From NCBI GenBank assembly GCA_015956445.1, contig WIUZ02000020.1, positions 496,001 through 560,000 on the forward strand: a stretch of 64,000 bases of DNA, given 5' to 3'. The DNA comes from Thelephora terrestris. Lineage: Eukaryota > Basidiomycota > Agaricomycetes > Thelephorales > Thelephoraceae. Shown here one piece after another: positions 11,634 through 22,479 of this stretch (positions are counted from its first letter, which is position 1; each line of letters begins with the position of its first letter). The notes under the pieces are model-generated. The model made no database searches. It was not told where the DNA came from and worked only from the letters and a program-made list of their open reading frames with translations. The position numbers were made by a program, and so were the translations under genes.

Positions 11634-13384
11634 ATGCCCATGATCTCCGATCGTGTCTTCCGTGCTGAGAATAGCACCGCTACCATCGAGTCCGCGGATC
11701 CTCGTTCCGTACAGAACAAGAGCTACTTTCTTCCGAACGCTAATGTGGCGTACCCCAGTTATCGCGAGGTGCGATGTCACGTGTCGCTGTTTGCTGGCAA
11801 CAACTGACATCGCATCGTAGATCTTCGCGGTTGCCGCCAAAGTGGATGCTCGACAACTGGAGGCGACGATAGCCAAGCCTCCCAACTACTTGACCATAGA
11901 CGACGAGCTGTGGTACCACAACTTGATCGACCACAAGTTGCAAGAGTCTATGCGCGGGGTCACGTTTGACACCGAGTTGCGTATGCCATGGGAGACTCCG
12001 GTGGCGTCATCGTTGTGGGGTCTCCTGAAGATGGGAATCTACGATCTGGGAAACGGTGAAGGAAGGTGGCCGGGAGCGACTCGTTCGCAACACTATACAG
12101 CAGCCGTTGGTCACCGTCTCTGGTTCCTTTTGAGGACCGAGCAGAAAGCGGTGAGTCGGTCTGTGCATCCCGCTTGTGGGATAACACTGACAGGCTTGTA
12201 GAATGAGCGGCTGAAGCGTGAAGTGAAGGAAGCGAAGGATGATGCCCGTAGGATGTACTCGGAAGCGTTGGACATGAAGAAGACGCTGCTCCTGATGAAC
12301 GATACGCTTCGCATCACGTTTGAGAGCGAGATGCTGGCGATGCGTGAAGAACACAATCGGTTGGTCGAGTCCTTGAAGGAACGGGATGACACCATTCAAC
12401 GAGACCTGATCGAGGTCGACCGACGGCTCAATCGTCATAGAAGGGCTCTGAATGAGCTCGACACCAAGGTTGGTGCGACTTCTCCTGGTCTTTGCCCAAG
12501 AGAGCTCATGCCATTCCTAGGTCGATACGTTGGACGATGCCTTGCCATTGTTGGGCGCTCGAGTCGAGTCGATGAGCGAGCGGTTGTGTCACTGCCGCAC
12601 TCGTTCGGTGGCTGCGGTTCGCGACGAGTCCGAGGACGAGTCGATACCTGATCGGATGGCTTCTCCCATAGGTGGGATGTCGGTTGACATATTTGGCTTG
12701 TCCACTGACATCTCTTCTTAGCTTCCGATGGGTCGTACCGCACACCTGCACATACTGACGGCGGGGAGGAGATCGTTCGCGAGACGTCTGAGGAGACGGC
12801 CGTGAATCCGGTTAGCAGTTCTCCCGAGTTGGAGTATGCGGGGGAGAACGAAGTGGCTGTTCCGATTCCGCCTCCGTCGATCTCGCCGGTGCGTGGGCAA
12901 CGTTCTATCCGTGCTCGTCGTTGGGTTCCTTATCGCGGGGCACTTCGTCCAGCGCACCGCATGCGTCCCAGTAATCCCAACGTTGTCCGCCAGGGTGGAG
13001 ACATCGAATCCACCGTCCTATTCCGATGCGACGATGCTACAGTGTCGCGTGGATCGCGGCGAGCTGATTCCGGTGGAGTCCGTCGACGTGAACGGCTTAA
13101 CCGACCTTACGCTCTTGTCGGTCCAGCGTGCAGCGGAAGCCGTTCGCCTGGTGGCTCAACTGACCGAGAGAGTGGAGGGTTGGTCAGTCCAGAGGACTCT
13201 GGATCAGACTACGGTCGATTCAGCGAGGAACCGCCTTCGCGCCGAGGTTCAGTTGGCCGTCGCTCATCGTCTGGAGGAAGCTCGGGTCGTCGAGATGGTC
13301 GACGAGGAAGTCGACGAGAATGCCTCGGAGGGGACGGAGGAGGAGGTTGCCAGTGCTGAGGAGTACTGGCAAACCAGGTCTTGA
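11634..13384 (+). CDS. Antisense coiled-coil passenger gene of gamma (six exons)
   Basis: The start is ATG 11634 (MPMISDRVFRAENS). Exons 11634-11768, 11821-12150, 12202-12468, 12521-12671, 12722-12888 and 12953-13384 join in frame across GT-AG introns of about 48-64 nt and give about 493 residues. The second exon has the motif DDELWYHNLIDHK, matching WDDELW in the beta gene; the third exon is a Glu/Lys/Leu-rich coiled coil (LKREVKEAKDD); the fourth has a CHCRTR patch followed by an acidic stretch; the last exon is 432 nt, the same length as the last exon of the beta gene, and ends in a Glu-rich tail. It is paralogous to the beta gene. The function is unknown, with no polymerase, integrase or transposase motif. 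The fifth intron is the least certain. Confidence 0.7.
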
Positions 13385-13635
13385 CGACCAGGGTTTGTAC
13401 GCCTTAGTCCTCGCCCATAGAGTCCGGGCGGATTCATCTTCGTCGGTTTGATAGCCTCGTGTCTTCGCCGTGCGCCTTGTGTAATATCATCAGTGTCCTT
13501 GTCTGTGTTCCTTGATGACGTGTGAGTCGTGATAAAGGAAATGATAAAATAAGAAAGGGGTATAGGTAAGGAAAGTGGGCGAAAGTTGGGTGTGAAAAAT
13601 GGTTCGAAAAGGGAATAAAATTCAGCACGCTGACA

Positions 13636-13792
13636 GTTATCAGGTCAAGTGTGAATCCCATCATACCCTCTGACCTTGTTATTACTCCTCCACTAGTCTT
13701 ACCTTGTTATCGCTCCCTCGCCAGTCTCACCTCGATACCGCTCCTTCGCCAGTCTCACTTCGTTATCACTCCTTCGCTAGTCTCACCTCACT
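13636..13792 (+). repeat. Four 28-bp tandem repeats just upstream of a start codon
   Basis: Four units of 28 bp (13675-13786), built on cttgttatcgctcc...cagtctcac, end 6 bp before the ATG at 13793. The units differ at several positions. They would lie in the 5' UTR or core promoter of the host gene. Confidence 0.7.
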
Positions 13793-15571
13793 ATGCCGCC
13801 AAGACGCTCGGACGGGAAGTCTAAGGAACAGGTCGAATTTCTGACGTCCCATTTGGCAAACTTTTTTATCCATCAGACCGCTGGATCGTTGGATCGTTTC
13901 TGGCCACGTGTATACGAGGGCTGGCAGAAGCAGTGGCCTATCGTCCCTCCTGCTGAGGACATCAAAGTACATGGCTCGCGTGAGAAAGCATTATCGAAAC
14001 TCCGTGCGGCTAATAACAAAGTTCGTATTATAAGATGCCTCTACCTTTTATTCTAATCATTCATTTTATCGATAGAATCTATGCACGTGGTTCCACAACA
14101 AGGGTCGTCCGACCTCCAAGTCGTCAAAATCCGATCTGCGATTGGGCCAAACTGAAAAGCGAAAACTCGCCCCTGCGCAAGCCTACTGCAATTACAACTG
14201 GGAATCCGGCCTCAAAGACGTCGTTGAGGCCCGCTGGGACCAACATCTGAAGTCCCAACCGACCCCGACCTCTGCCGCTCAGATCCCGATCGACTTCAAA
14301 CTCAAAATTTCAAAAGAGCTCTACGACGCGCTTCCTCCTGACGAGAGGAAACAGGTTGAAGACACTGGGGGCAAGGGCCCGAATACCCACCGGGCACATT
14401 GTGATTACATTGTGGTCACAGTCAAAAAGTGACTCCAATGTGCCCAGTGGGTACATTGTGAACACATTTTGAATGTACTCCATCATGTGAATCAAATTTT
14501 GCCATCACCAAACATGTAGATCACATTCAAAACTTGCCCTAAAAAGTTTTTCGAATGCGATTGACGATCACATTCACAATGTATTCAACATGTGGAGGAA
14601 TTGGTGGGGTACATTGTGAACACATTTTGAATGTCGTCAATTTTACAATGTGAATCGAATGTATTCAAAATATGCCTAGGACATGCGTTTTGGTGCATTA
14701 TGGTCACATGACTGGGTACATTGTAAATGCGATCAGTATTTGCCCAGCGGTAATATTAAATTCACATTTTTGGGCACATTTTGAATGTACCTGATTTTTA
14801 CCCACCGGGCACATTGGGATCACTTGTTGACTGTAACCACAATGTAATCACAATGTACCTGGTGGGTATTTGGGCCCTTGCCCCCAGTGAGAGCGTTGTG
14901 ATGCGGAATGGGCGAAACTGTACCGGCCGGTATGGGACATCGTGGATCCTCAGGAACGAGATGAGAAACTCACCTGGCACGAACAGTAAGATATTCCTAC
15001 ATCATTATCTGCAACGTCTTCTTATATGGTCGTTGCACCACTCTAGTAACCAGCCCACGGTGGCAAAAACCTTGTCCCGTGCGCTCAAGAACCTCGAAGA
15101 TCAGGCAGGGTGTATTGCCCATCTGCTTGTTGGGTATGTAAATCCTTGAGATGGAACCGCGACCTTTCAGAAGTGAGTTTTCGATGCATTTCCCAGATCG
15201 CCTCAATCTAACGCCCTTGAAATGAAGTTATTCTCAGGGGGAAGGTGAGGTTTTGGACTTTCGCCACTTCTGCGGGGATGATTGGAACGATGTCATCGAG
15301 AAGAGGTTCACAGAGTGGGGTATGGAGATCTTCGGTAGTACGTGCCCCTGAGACATAGTCGAGGAAAAAACATTAACCGCCTTGCTTCAGAACCAAATAC
15401 TAGTGGACGATCGCAATTCATGTTCACCAACGCACCTCCTGTCCCTCAACCCACTGCGTCCTCGTCCACCACGCGGGATTCTGCAACTCCGATGGAGGAA
15501 TACAGCGAAGCCTCGCCTAGTCCCAGTATCAACGCAGTCGACGATGTTGAAGGTGTCGGGATTGCCGGAGC
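13793..15571 (+). pseudogene. Uncharacterised basidiomycete-expanded protein gene, broken by a CACTG element and FB-A2
   Basis: Exon 1 (13793-14020) encodes MPPRRSDGKSKEQVEFL and a helical region with DRFWPRVYEGWQKQWP. Exon 2 starts near 14081 with CTWFHNKGR and continues through KRKLAPAQAYCNYNWE. The CACTG element (14363-14889, duplication AGA) splits the exon; the reading frame resumes after it as RCDAEWAKLYRPVWD. Further short exons follow, with NLEDQAGCIAHLLVG near 15070-15128, a stretch DFRHFCGDDWNDVIEKR near 15250-15340, and a Ser/Pro/Ala-rich region to 15571, where FB-A2 begins. The same protein family is on the minus strand at 42410-49075. I recall such proteins as numerous in mushroom genomes, without known function. 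Apart from the insertions the splice sites look usable. Confidence 0.65.
14363..14889. mobile_element. CACTG...CAGTG foldback element in a coding exon
   Basis: A 527-bp element with CACTGGGGGCAAGGGCCC ends and the 3-bp duplication AGA (14360-14362, 14890-14892). The halves are inverted copies rich in acattgtga and tcacaatgt subterminal motifs, typical of CACTA-type subterminal repeats. No coding capacity. Confidence 0.85.
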
Positions 15572-16794
15572 AGCTGCAGCCCAGTTTTTATAATTATTGG
15601 GGTTACAATGGGAGCACTTTTATATTTGACCTGGGTTGTCCTCACAATTATAATTGCAACTTTAACCCAGCAAGAATTATAAATGTAGCCTCCCCTTGCC
15701 TGACGTCCCATCCATCGTACTGGGTACTGGCCCATTGCTTTGGACCCAAGGAATTGATGGGCTGATGGGATATGCCCAGTGCTTCGGGCACATGCTGGTG
15801 CCACAACCGTGGGAAATGATTTCCCACGCTCCTGCCCTTTGTTGCTGACATAGGCTGGTCATGTGACCTACCAAAAGGGGGTAATTTTGATGGCTTATAT
15901 AAGCAAGTCATGTGACTGAAAAGAGTGGATGTTGATTATATAAGCAGGTCATATGACTGACCAAAAAAGGAAAGTTTTGATGGCTTACATAAGCAACTCA
16001 AAAATGATTTTGGCATTGAATTTCCTTTTTAGGAAATTTTGATGGCTGATATAAGCAGGTCATGTGACTGAAAAAAGTGGGTGTTGCTTATGTAATCAGG
16101 TCATGTGACTGACCAAAAAAGGAAAATTTTGATGGCTTACATAAGCGTCTCAAAAATGCTTTTGGAGGGGTCTTTCCCAAAAAAGAATTTCCTTTTTAGG
16201 AAATATTTGATGGATTACCAAAAAAGGAAATTTTGATGGCTTACATAAGCAACTCAAAAATGATTTTGACAAAAATTCCCAAAAAAGAAATTTCCTTTTT
16301 AAGAAAGACTTTCCAAAAAAGGCAATTTGATGGCTTATGTAAGCAACTTGAAAATGCTTTTGGCAAAAATTACCAAAAAAGGAAATTTTCCAAAAAGGAA
16401 ATTATATGCCAGAAAAATCGGAAAAATGCCAGAAAAATTCTAAAAAATTCCGAAAAAATTCCCACGGGTTTAGAAAGTGCCCAAAATGGTCAATTAATTC
16501 CAAAAATATCGAAAAAATGGTTTTTCTGGCTGGATAAATCCGGAAAAATTCCGAAAAAATTACCAAAAATTCCAGAATATGTATAAATATTTTATAAAAA
16601 TTAAATTAATTTTTTTTGCCCATTAAACAGCTCACAATTTTGATATTAATGTATTTTCTGCCCCTAAAAATCCAGAAAAATCTCCAAAAATTAATGAAAA
16701 ATTTAAAATTACATATATATCCATAATCTTTGCTATATCATAAATACAGACCCATTTGTGGTCATAAACTAGCCCTAGACCTAAACCTAGTCCT

Positions 16795-17440
16795 GGACCT
16801 AACCTAACCTAACCTGAACCTGAACCTAAACCTGAACCTAAACCTAAACCTGCCCTAAACCTAACCTAACCTAACCTAACCCTGAACCTAAACCTAACCT
16901 AAACCTAAACCTAAACATAACCTAACCTAACCTAACCTAACCTAACCTAACCTAACCCTAACCCTAAACCTGAACCTAACCTTGCCTAGTTTGGCCTTAT
17001 CTTATCTTATCTTATCTTATCTTATTTTGAACCTGCTCTAAACCTAAACTTGAATCTAAACCTAACCTCAACCTCAACTTACCCTACCCTAACTCAACCT
17101 ACCCCTAACCTAACCTGCCCTAAACCTAGCCTGCCCTAAACCTAACCTAGCACTAAACCTAACCTAGCACAGAACCTAGCCTAGGACCAAACCTAAACCT
17201 AAACCTAACCTGCCCTAAGCCTAACCCAATTCTAACCTCACCTAGTCCTAACCCTGACCTGGCCTTGTTTGGCCTTATCTTATTTTATCTCATCTTATCT
17301 TATCTTACCTTATTATGTCTTACCTAACCTAACCCAGCCTAACCTAACCTGACATAGTCCACTCAACCTAATCCACCACACAGATCACCCAACCTAACCT
17401 AACCTAGGGTGGTCCACCTGACCTAGCCTGATGCAACTTG
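16795..17440. repeat. TTAGG-type tract, left arm of FB-A2
   Basis: Degenerate CCTAA/CCTAAAC units with TTATC runs at about 17000-17030 and 17275-17305. The mirror copy is 18220-18935. Hexamers are rarer than in FB-A1 and the sequence is more degenerate, which suggests an older copy. Confidence 0.8.
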
Positions 17441-18219
17441 ACTTGATCTCATCTAATCAGCTGTTATCTTATCTAACCTTAATTTCAATACCCTAGCTAA
17501 CCAACATCTGACTCAACCTCACCTGGCTCACTAGCACATGACTGGGCTATAGGAACACACTATCAGCTGTACCATCCCATATCCTGTATCCAACTGTCAC
17601 TCAAGCACAACAACTGTGGTGGACCTACAAGTTAGTGGGCCTACCAGCCCACAGACCCACAACTGTAAACTGCTCACTCAGTGGAGACACCTGTTATCCA
17701 ACCTCACCCATGTACCACCCTCACCCTGTGTTCTGTGCCAGACCACAACTTCACCACAACTCAAGTTCAGCCACCTGGCTGAAACATGTGCTCTCAGGCT
17801 TACAAATTCATGGATGTGTAACTGGTAGTCTATATCTATCTGGCTTGCAGGTTCAGCCAGGTGATTAAACTTGAGTTGTGGTGAAGTTGTGGTCTGGCAC
17901 AGAACACAGGGTGAGGGTGGTATATGGGTGAGGTTGGATAACAGGTGTCTCCACTGAGTGAACAGTCTACAGTTGTGGGTCTGTGGGCTGGTAGGCCCAC
18001 TAACTTGTAGGTCCACCACAGTTGTTGCGCTTGAGTGACAGTTGGATACAGGATATGGGATGGTACAGCTGATAGTGTGTTCCTATAGCCCAGTCATGTG
18101 CTGGTGAGCTGGGTGAAGTTGGGTTAGATGTTGGTCAGCTAAGGTGTTTAGATTAAGTGCAGATAAGATGACAGCTGATTAGATAAGATCAAGTCAAGTT
18201 GCATTGGGCTGGGCAGGTG

Positions 18220-18935
18220 AACCACTTTGGGTTAGGTTAGGTTGGGTGATCTGTGGTGGACTAGGTTAAGTGGGCTGTGTCCGGTTAGGCTAGGCTAGGT
18301 TAGGTTAGGTTTAGGGCAGGCAAGATAGGATAAGATAAGATAAGGCCAAACTAGGTGAGGTTAGGTGTAGGGCAGGTTAGGTTTAGGTTTAGGCTTTGTG
18401 CTAGGTGAGGTTTAGGTTAGGTTTAGGTTTAGGCTATGTTTAGGTTCAGGGTTATGTTAGGTTAGGTTAGGTTAGGTTAGGTTAGGTTAGGTTGGGTTAG
18501 GTTTAGGCTTAGGTTTGGTCCTAGGCTAGGTTCTGTGCTAGGTTAGGTTTAGTGCTAGGTTAGGTTTAGGGCAGGCTAGGTTTAGGGCAGGTTAGGTTAG
18601 GGGTAGGTTGAGTTAGGGTAGGGTAAGTTGAGGTTGAGGTTAGGTTTAGATTCAAGTTTAGGTTTAGAGCAGGTTCAAAATAAGATAAGATAAGATAAGA
18701 TAAGATAAGGCCAAACTAGGCAAGGTTAGGTTCAGGTTTAGGGTTAGGGTTAGGTTAGGTTAGGTTAGGTTAGGTTAGGTTAGGTTAGGTTAGGTTAGGT
18801 TAGGTTATGTTTAGGTTTAGGTTTAGGTTAGGTTTAGGTTCAGGGTTAGGTTAGGTTAGGTTAGGTTTAGGGCAGGTTTAGGTTTAGGTTCAGGTTTAGG
18901 TTCAGGTTCAGGTTAGGTTAGGTTAGGTCCAGGAC
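18220..18935. repeat. TTAGG-type tract, right arm of FB-A2
   Basis: Mirror of the left tract, with more perfect TTAGG runs (about 18730-18800) and a GATAA run near 18678-18706. Unequal tract lengths between arms show that simple-repeat drift has had time to act here, unlike in FB-A3. Confidence 0.8.
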
Positions 18936-20143
18936 TAGGTTTAGGTCTAGGGCTAGTTTATGACCACAAATGGGTCTGTATTTATGATATAGCAAAGATT
19001 ATGGATATATATGTAATTTTAAATTTTTCATTAATTTTTGGAGATTTTTCTGGATTTTTAGGGGCAGAAAATACATTAATATCAAAATTGTGAGCTGTTT
19101 AATGGGCAAAAAAAATTAATTTAATTTTTATAAAATATTTATACATATTCTGGAATTTTTGGTAATTTTTTCGGAATTTTTCCGGATTTATCCAGCCAGA
19201 AAAACCATTTTTTCGATATTTTTGGAATTAATTGACCATTTTGGGCACTTTCTAAACCCGTGGGAATTTTTTAGAATTTTTCTGGCATTTTTCCGATTTT
19301 TCTGGCATATAATTTCCTTTTTGGAAAATTTCCTTTTTTGGTAATTTTTGCCAAAAGCATTTTCAAGTTGCTTACATAAGCCATCAAATTGCCTTTTTTG
19401 GAAAGTCTTTCTTAAAAAGGAAATTTCTTTTTTGGGAATTTTTGTCAAAATCATTTTTGAGTTGCTTATGTAAGCCATCAAAATTTCCTTTTTTGGTAAT
19501 CCATCAAATATTTCCTAAAAAGGAAATTCTTTTTTGGGAAAGACCCCTCCAAAAGCATTTTGAGACGCTTATGTAAGCCATCAAAATTTTCCTTTTTTGG
19601 TCAGTCACATGACCTGATTACATAAGCAACACCCACTTTTTTCAGTCACATGACCTGCTTATATCAGCCATCAAAATTTCCTAAAAAGGAAATTCAATGC
19701 CAAAATCATTTTTGAGTTGCTTATGTAAGCCATCAAAACTTTCCTTTTTTGGTCAGTCATATGACCTGCTTATATAATCAACATCCACTCTTTTCAGTCA
19801 CATGACTTGCTTATATAAGCCATCAAAATTACCCCCTTTTGGTAGGTCACATGACCAGCCTATGTCAGCAACAAAGGGCAGGAGCGTGGGAAATCATTTC
19901 CCACGGTTGTGGCACCAGCATGTGCCCGAAGCACTGGGCATATCCCATCAGCCCATCAATTCCTTGGGTCCAAAGCAATGGGCCAGTACCCAGTACGATG
20001 GATGGGACGTCAGGCAAGGGGAGGCTACATTTATAATTCTTGCTGGGTTAAAGTTGCAATTATAATTGTGAGGACAACCCAGGTCAAATATAAAAGTCAC
20101 TCCCTTTGCTAACAGGAATTAATATATTTTTTGGGCTGCAGCT

Positions 20144-21176
20144 ATTGTTCTCCCATCCTCTGCCACTATGTCTGCTTTTGCTGCCGCCAACGTCGTCCTC
20201 AACGCTGCCGCCACCCCCTTCACTCCGTCCTTTGAGACGGATGCTCCCTTCAACGTGGAGCAACACTTGTATGATACCCCCGCCAACATCGCCCATGACA
20301 ATCAGGTCGCCGTCGACTTCCTCACCGCCCATAACGCTCCTGCCGAGTTCTGGGAACAGGCCGGTTACGAAGATCCCAGACTTTCTGGTCCTGTGGTCCG
20401 GGCTCTTCACCCTGGAGCCGTTCAGTTATTGGACGTCATGGAGAGGGATAGGGAGGATAGGATCACGAAATTGGAGAAGCGGGTGGACCTCATGTACGTC
20501 ATCATGAACAGCTTAAATGACGACTTCTCTCACTTTGCTTTGGAACATTGGGGACCTTTCCAGGCATCTCTCTTCCGATATTTCGGACACCAGTGTCATG
20601 GGGCTTATTGCACCGACCCCCCTTGCAAGTCCCCAGTCGTCCCTTCGCCACCGCCAGGATCAGGGCATTCCTCTCCCTCCATCCCCTCCCTGGAGTCCTG
20701 CCCCAGTTCGCCAGATGGTGGAGAGGTCCCAGAGGAAGAAGACCCGCAAGAGTCCGATGACTCGTTCTGGTCAACGTTGTCGTCCCTCCGACAAGTCACG
20801 TCAGGTGAGGATGAAGTTGAAGGTGGAGGTGGCGGGTCTCCAAGACCGCTATGGGTTCGGATTAGTGAGCGAGGCCTTGTCGGATGTGCGGCGAGAGATG
20901 TATGATAGTTTATCTCATGATGTGTTGGGGTGTAGGGAGTGTTGGCAGGATCCGGTGACGCGAGCGTGGTCTTACTGTCCGGAAAGTATTCACAACCCTC
21001 ACCACTTCGCTCATCGTTGCCCCCTTCCTCAGAACTGTTCATGTGATATCGATCCGTTTGTTCTCGTCTAAGTTTGTAGTTCCTTTTAGTCACCTTTGTA
21101 TTATTATTACTGCGAATGAGACCAATGTCTTGAATTATTTGTGAGATCTTGGCTACTATGTCACGCGTTCGTGACA
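20144..21176 (-). mobile_element. LTR-like unit delta, half copy
   Basis: It ends at 21176 in TGTCACGCGTTCGTGACA, the U3 end of delta, and holds the antisense gene at 20168. The other half is missing where FB-A2 adjoins at 20143. The next 5 bp (tatgc) would be its target duplication inside the FB-C1 arm. Broken. Confidence 0.75.
20168..20905 (+). CDS. Antisense gene of delta, 245-residue frame
   Basis: The start is ATG 20168 (MSAFAAANVVLNAAAT). The N-terminal ~90 residues are conserved in all delta copies (AHDNQVAVDFLTAHN), a short coiled coil follows (MERDREDRITKLEKRVD), then a Cys-containing patch (GHQCHGAYCTDPPC) and a Ser/Pro-rich, strongly acidic C-terminal region (PEEEDPQESDDSFWSTL). 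A second frame, offset by +1, overlaps the 3' half and ends at 21071 with a Cys/His-rich tail (CRECWQDP, HNPHHFAHRCP). Both frames are conserved in other copies; I keep them separate. The promoter region differs from other deltas because FB-A2 adjoins 24 bp upstream, so this copy may be silent. Function unknown. Confidence 0.6.
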   Translation: MSAFAAANVVLNAAATPFTPSFETDAPFNVEQHLYDTPANIAHDNQVAVDFLTAHNAPAEFWEQAGYEDPRLSGPVVRALHPGAVQLLDVMERDREDRITKLEKRVDLMYVIMNSLNDDFSHFALEHWGPFQASLFRYFGHQCHGAYCTDPPCKSPVVPSPPPGSGHSSPSIPSLESCPSSPDGGEVPEEEDPQESDDSFWSTLSSLRQVTSGEDEVEGGGGGSPRPLWVRISERGLVGCAARDV

Positions 21177-21639
21177 TATGCCCTGCCCATGACCCATGGG
21201 TCGTACGGCGCTGTACGGGGGTTTGCCCTGCCCATGACCCATGGGTCGTACAGCGCCGTACGGGGGTTTGCCCTACCCATGACCCATGGAGCGTACGGCG
21301 CCGTACGGTGGTATGCCCTGCCCATGACCCATGGGTCGTACGGCGCCGTACGGGGGTTTGCCCTACCCATGACCCATGGAGCGTACGGCGCCGTACGGTG
21401 GTATGCCCTGCCCATGACCCATGGGTCGTACGGCGCCGTACGGGGGTTTGCCCTACCCATGACCCATGGGTCATACGGCACCGTACGACAGTATGCCCTG
21501 CCCATGACCCATGGGTCGTACGGCGCCGTACGGTGGTTTGCCCTACCCATGACCCATGGAGCGTATGGCACCGTACGACAGTATGCCCTGCCAATGACCC
21601 ATGGAGCGTACGGCGCCGTACGGTGGTATGCCCTACCCA
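21177..21639. repeat. 45-bp tandem palindromic units, FB-C1 left arm
   Basis: About ten units. Each has GACCCATGGGTC (a perfect 12-bp palindrome) and CCGTACGGCGCCGTACGG (a perfect 18-bp palindrome) or variants. As 45 is a multiple of three and the unit has no stop in several frames, long repetitive open frames appear on both strands; these are not genes. Confidence 0.9.
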
Positions 21640-22479
21640 CACTGGGGGGAAGGGGTCACTTACCCAGCAGATACATTGTGATTACATTGTGATTTTTTAG
21701 ACAATGTGTCCAGCCTGTGGCCAGGAGGTACATGCTGAGTTCTTTTACAAAGTACCCATCAATGTGATCACAATGTGGCCAGTGGGTCCATCTTGATCAC
21801 TTTTACAAAGTACCCATCAATTCGATCACAATGTGCCCTGTGGGTCCATGCAGGATACATTGTAAAAGTATTCATCAAAGTGGCCACTGGGCACTTTGTG
21901 AAAGAAACCCCTGGGTTCTTTCACAATTTTGCTTACAATGTGTCCAGCATCCACTTGAGCCACTCATTGAAAGTTCTTTCATAAAGTATCCAGCAATGTG
22001 TCCACAAAGTATTCAACCAGATACTCAATGGTTTCTTTGAGAGTTTGTTGTGAAATCCAACCACATTGAGAGTTCATTGTGAAAACATTAAGAAGAACCC
22101 CCTGGGGACATTGTGGTTGCATTGCTGGGTACTTTTTGAAAGAACTCTCAATGAGTGGCTCAGGCACCCAGTAGGATAAATTGTAAATAATATTGTGAAA
22201 GAAAACCCTGGTTTCTTTCACAAAGTGCCCAGTGGCCACTTTGATGAATACTTTTACAATGTATCCTGCATGGACCCACAGGGCACATTGTGATCGAATT
22301 GATGGGTACTTTGTAAAAGTGATCAAGATGGACCCACTGGCCACATTGTGATCACATTGATGGGTACTTTGTAAAAGAACTCAGCATGTACCTCCTGGCC
22401 ACAGGCTGGACACATTGTCTAAAAAATCACAATGTAATCACAATGTAATCGCTGGGTAAGTGACCTCTTGCCCCCAGTG
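21640..22479. mobile_element. CACTG...CAGTG foldback element (840 bp) in FB-C1
   Basis: Ends CACTGGGGGGAAGGGG and CTCTTGCCCCCAGTG, 3-bp duplication CCA (21637-21639, 22480-22482). Two ~420-bp inverted halves with many acattgtga, tcacaatgt and ttgtgaaaga motifs. Exactly the length of the copy at 28864-29703. Non-coding. Confidence 0.87.

Larger units (their letters stand above)
10703..13635 (-). mobile_element. LTR-like unit gamma, complete (solo)
   Basis: A 2933-bp unit begins TGTCAGGGCCACTC and ends CAGCACGCTGACA, with the 5-bp duplication GTTAT (10698-10702, 13636-13640). The TG...CA ends, duplication and TATA box (acttatatagg, 11173-11183) facing the 10703 end fit a solo LTR in minus orientation with about 470 bp of R/U5. 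The U3 part carries the antisense gene 11634-13384. It looks whole. The last 20 bp resemble the beta end (GAGTGGCCCTGACA in both), so beta and gamma are related families. Confidence 0.82.
15572..20143. mobile_element. Giant foldback element FB-A2
   Basis: A 4.57-kb imperfect palindrome with its centre near 17850. Its ends share AGCTGCAGCCCA; the next ~40 bp match weakly, and strong arm similarity starts at about 15614 and ends at about 20104. Arms contain AT-rich GGAAATTTTGATGGC/CTTACATAAGC repeats, long TTAGG-type tracts (about 16795-17440 and 18220-18935) with TTATC runs, and an inner stem homologous to that of FB-A1. Left flank: the host gene of 13793. Right flank: a delta unit cut in half. 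There is no target duplication and no gene of its own. Confidence 0.78.

Noticed and set aside
20605-21642. Long open frame of 345 codons with 15-residue repeats (and its counterparts on both strands at 21141-21700, 34837-35818, 37245-38173)
   Set aside because: These follow from the 45-bp array period, occur in several frames and on both strands, and start or end at array borders; no start context, intron or conserved unique domain supports a gene.
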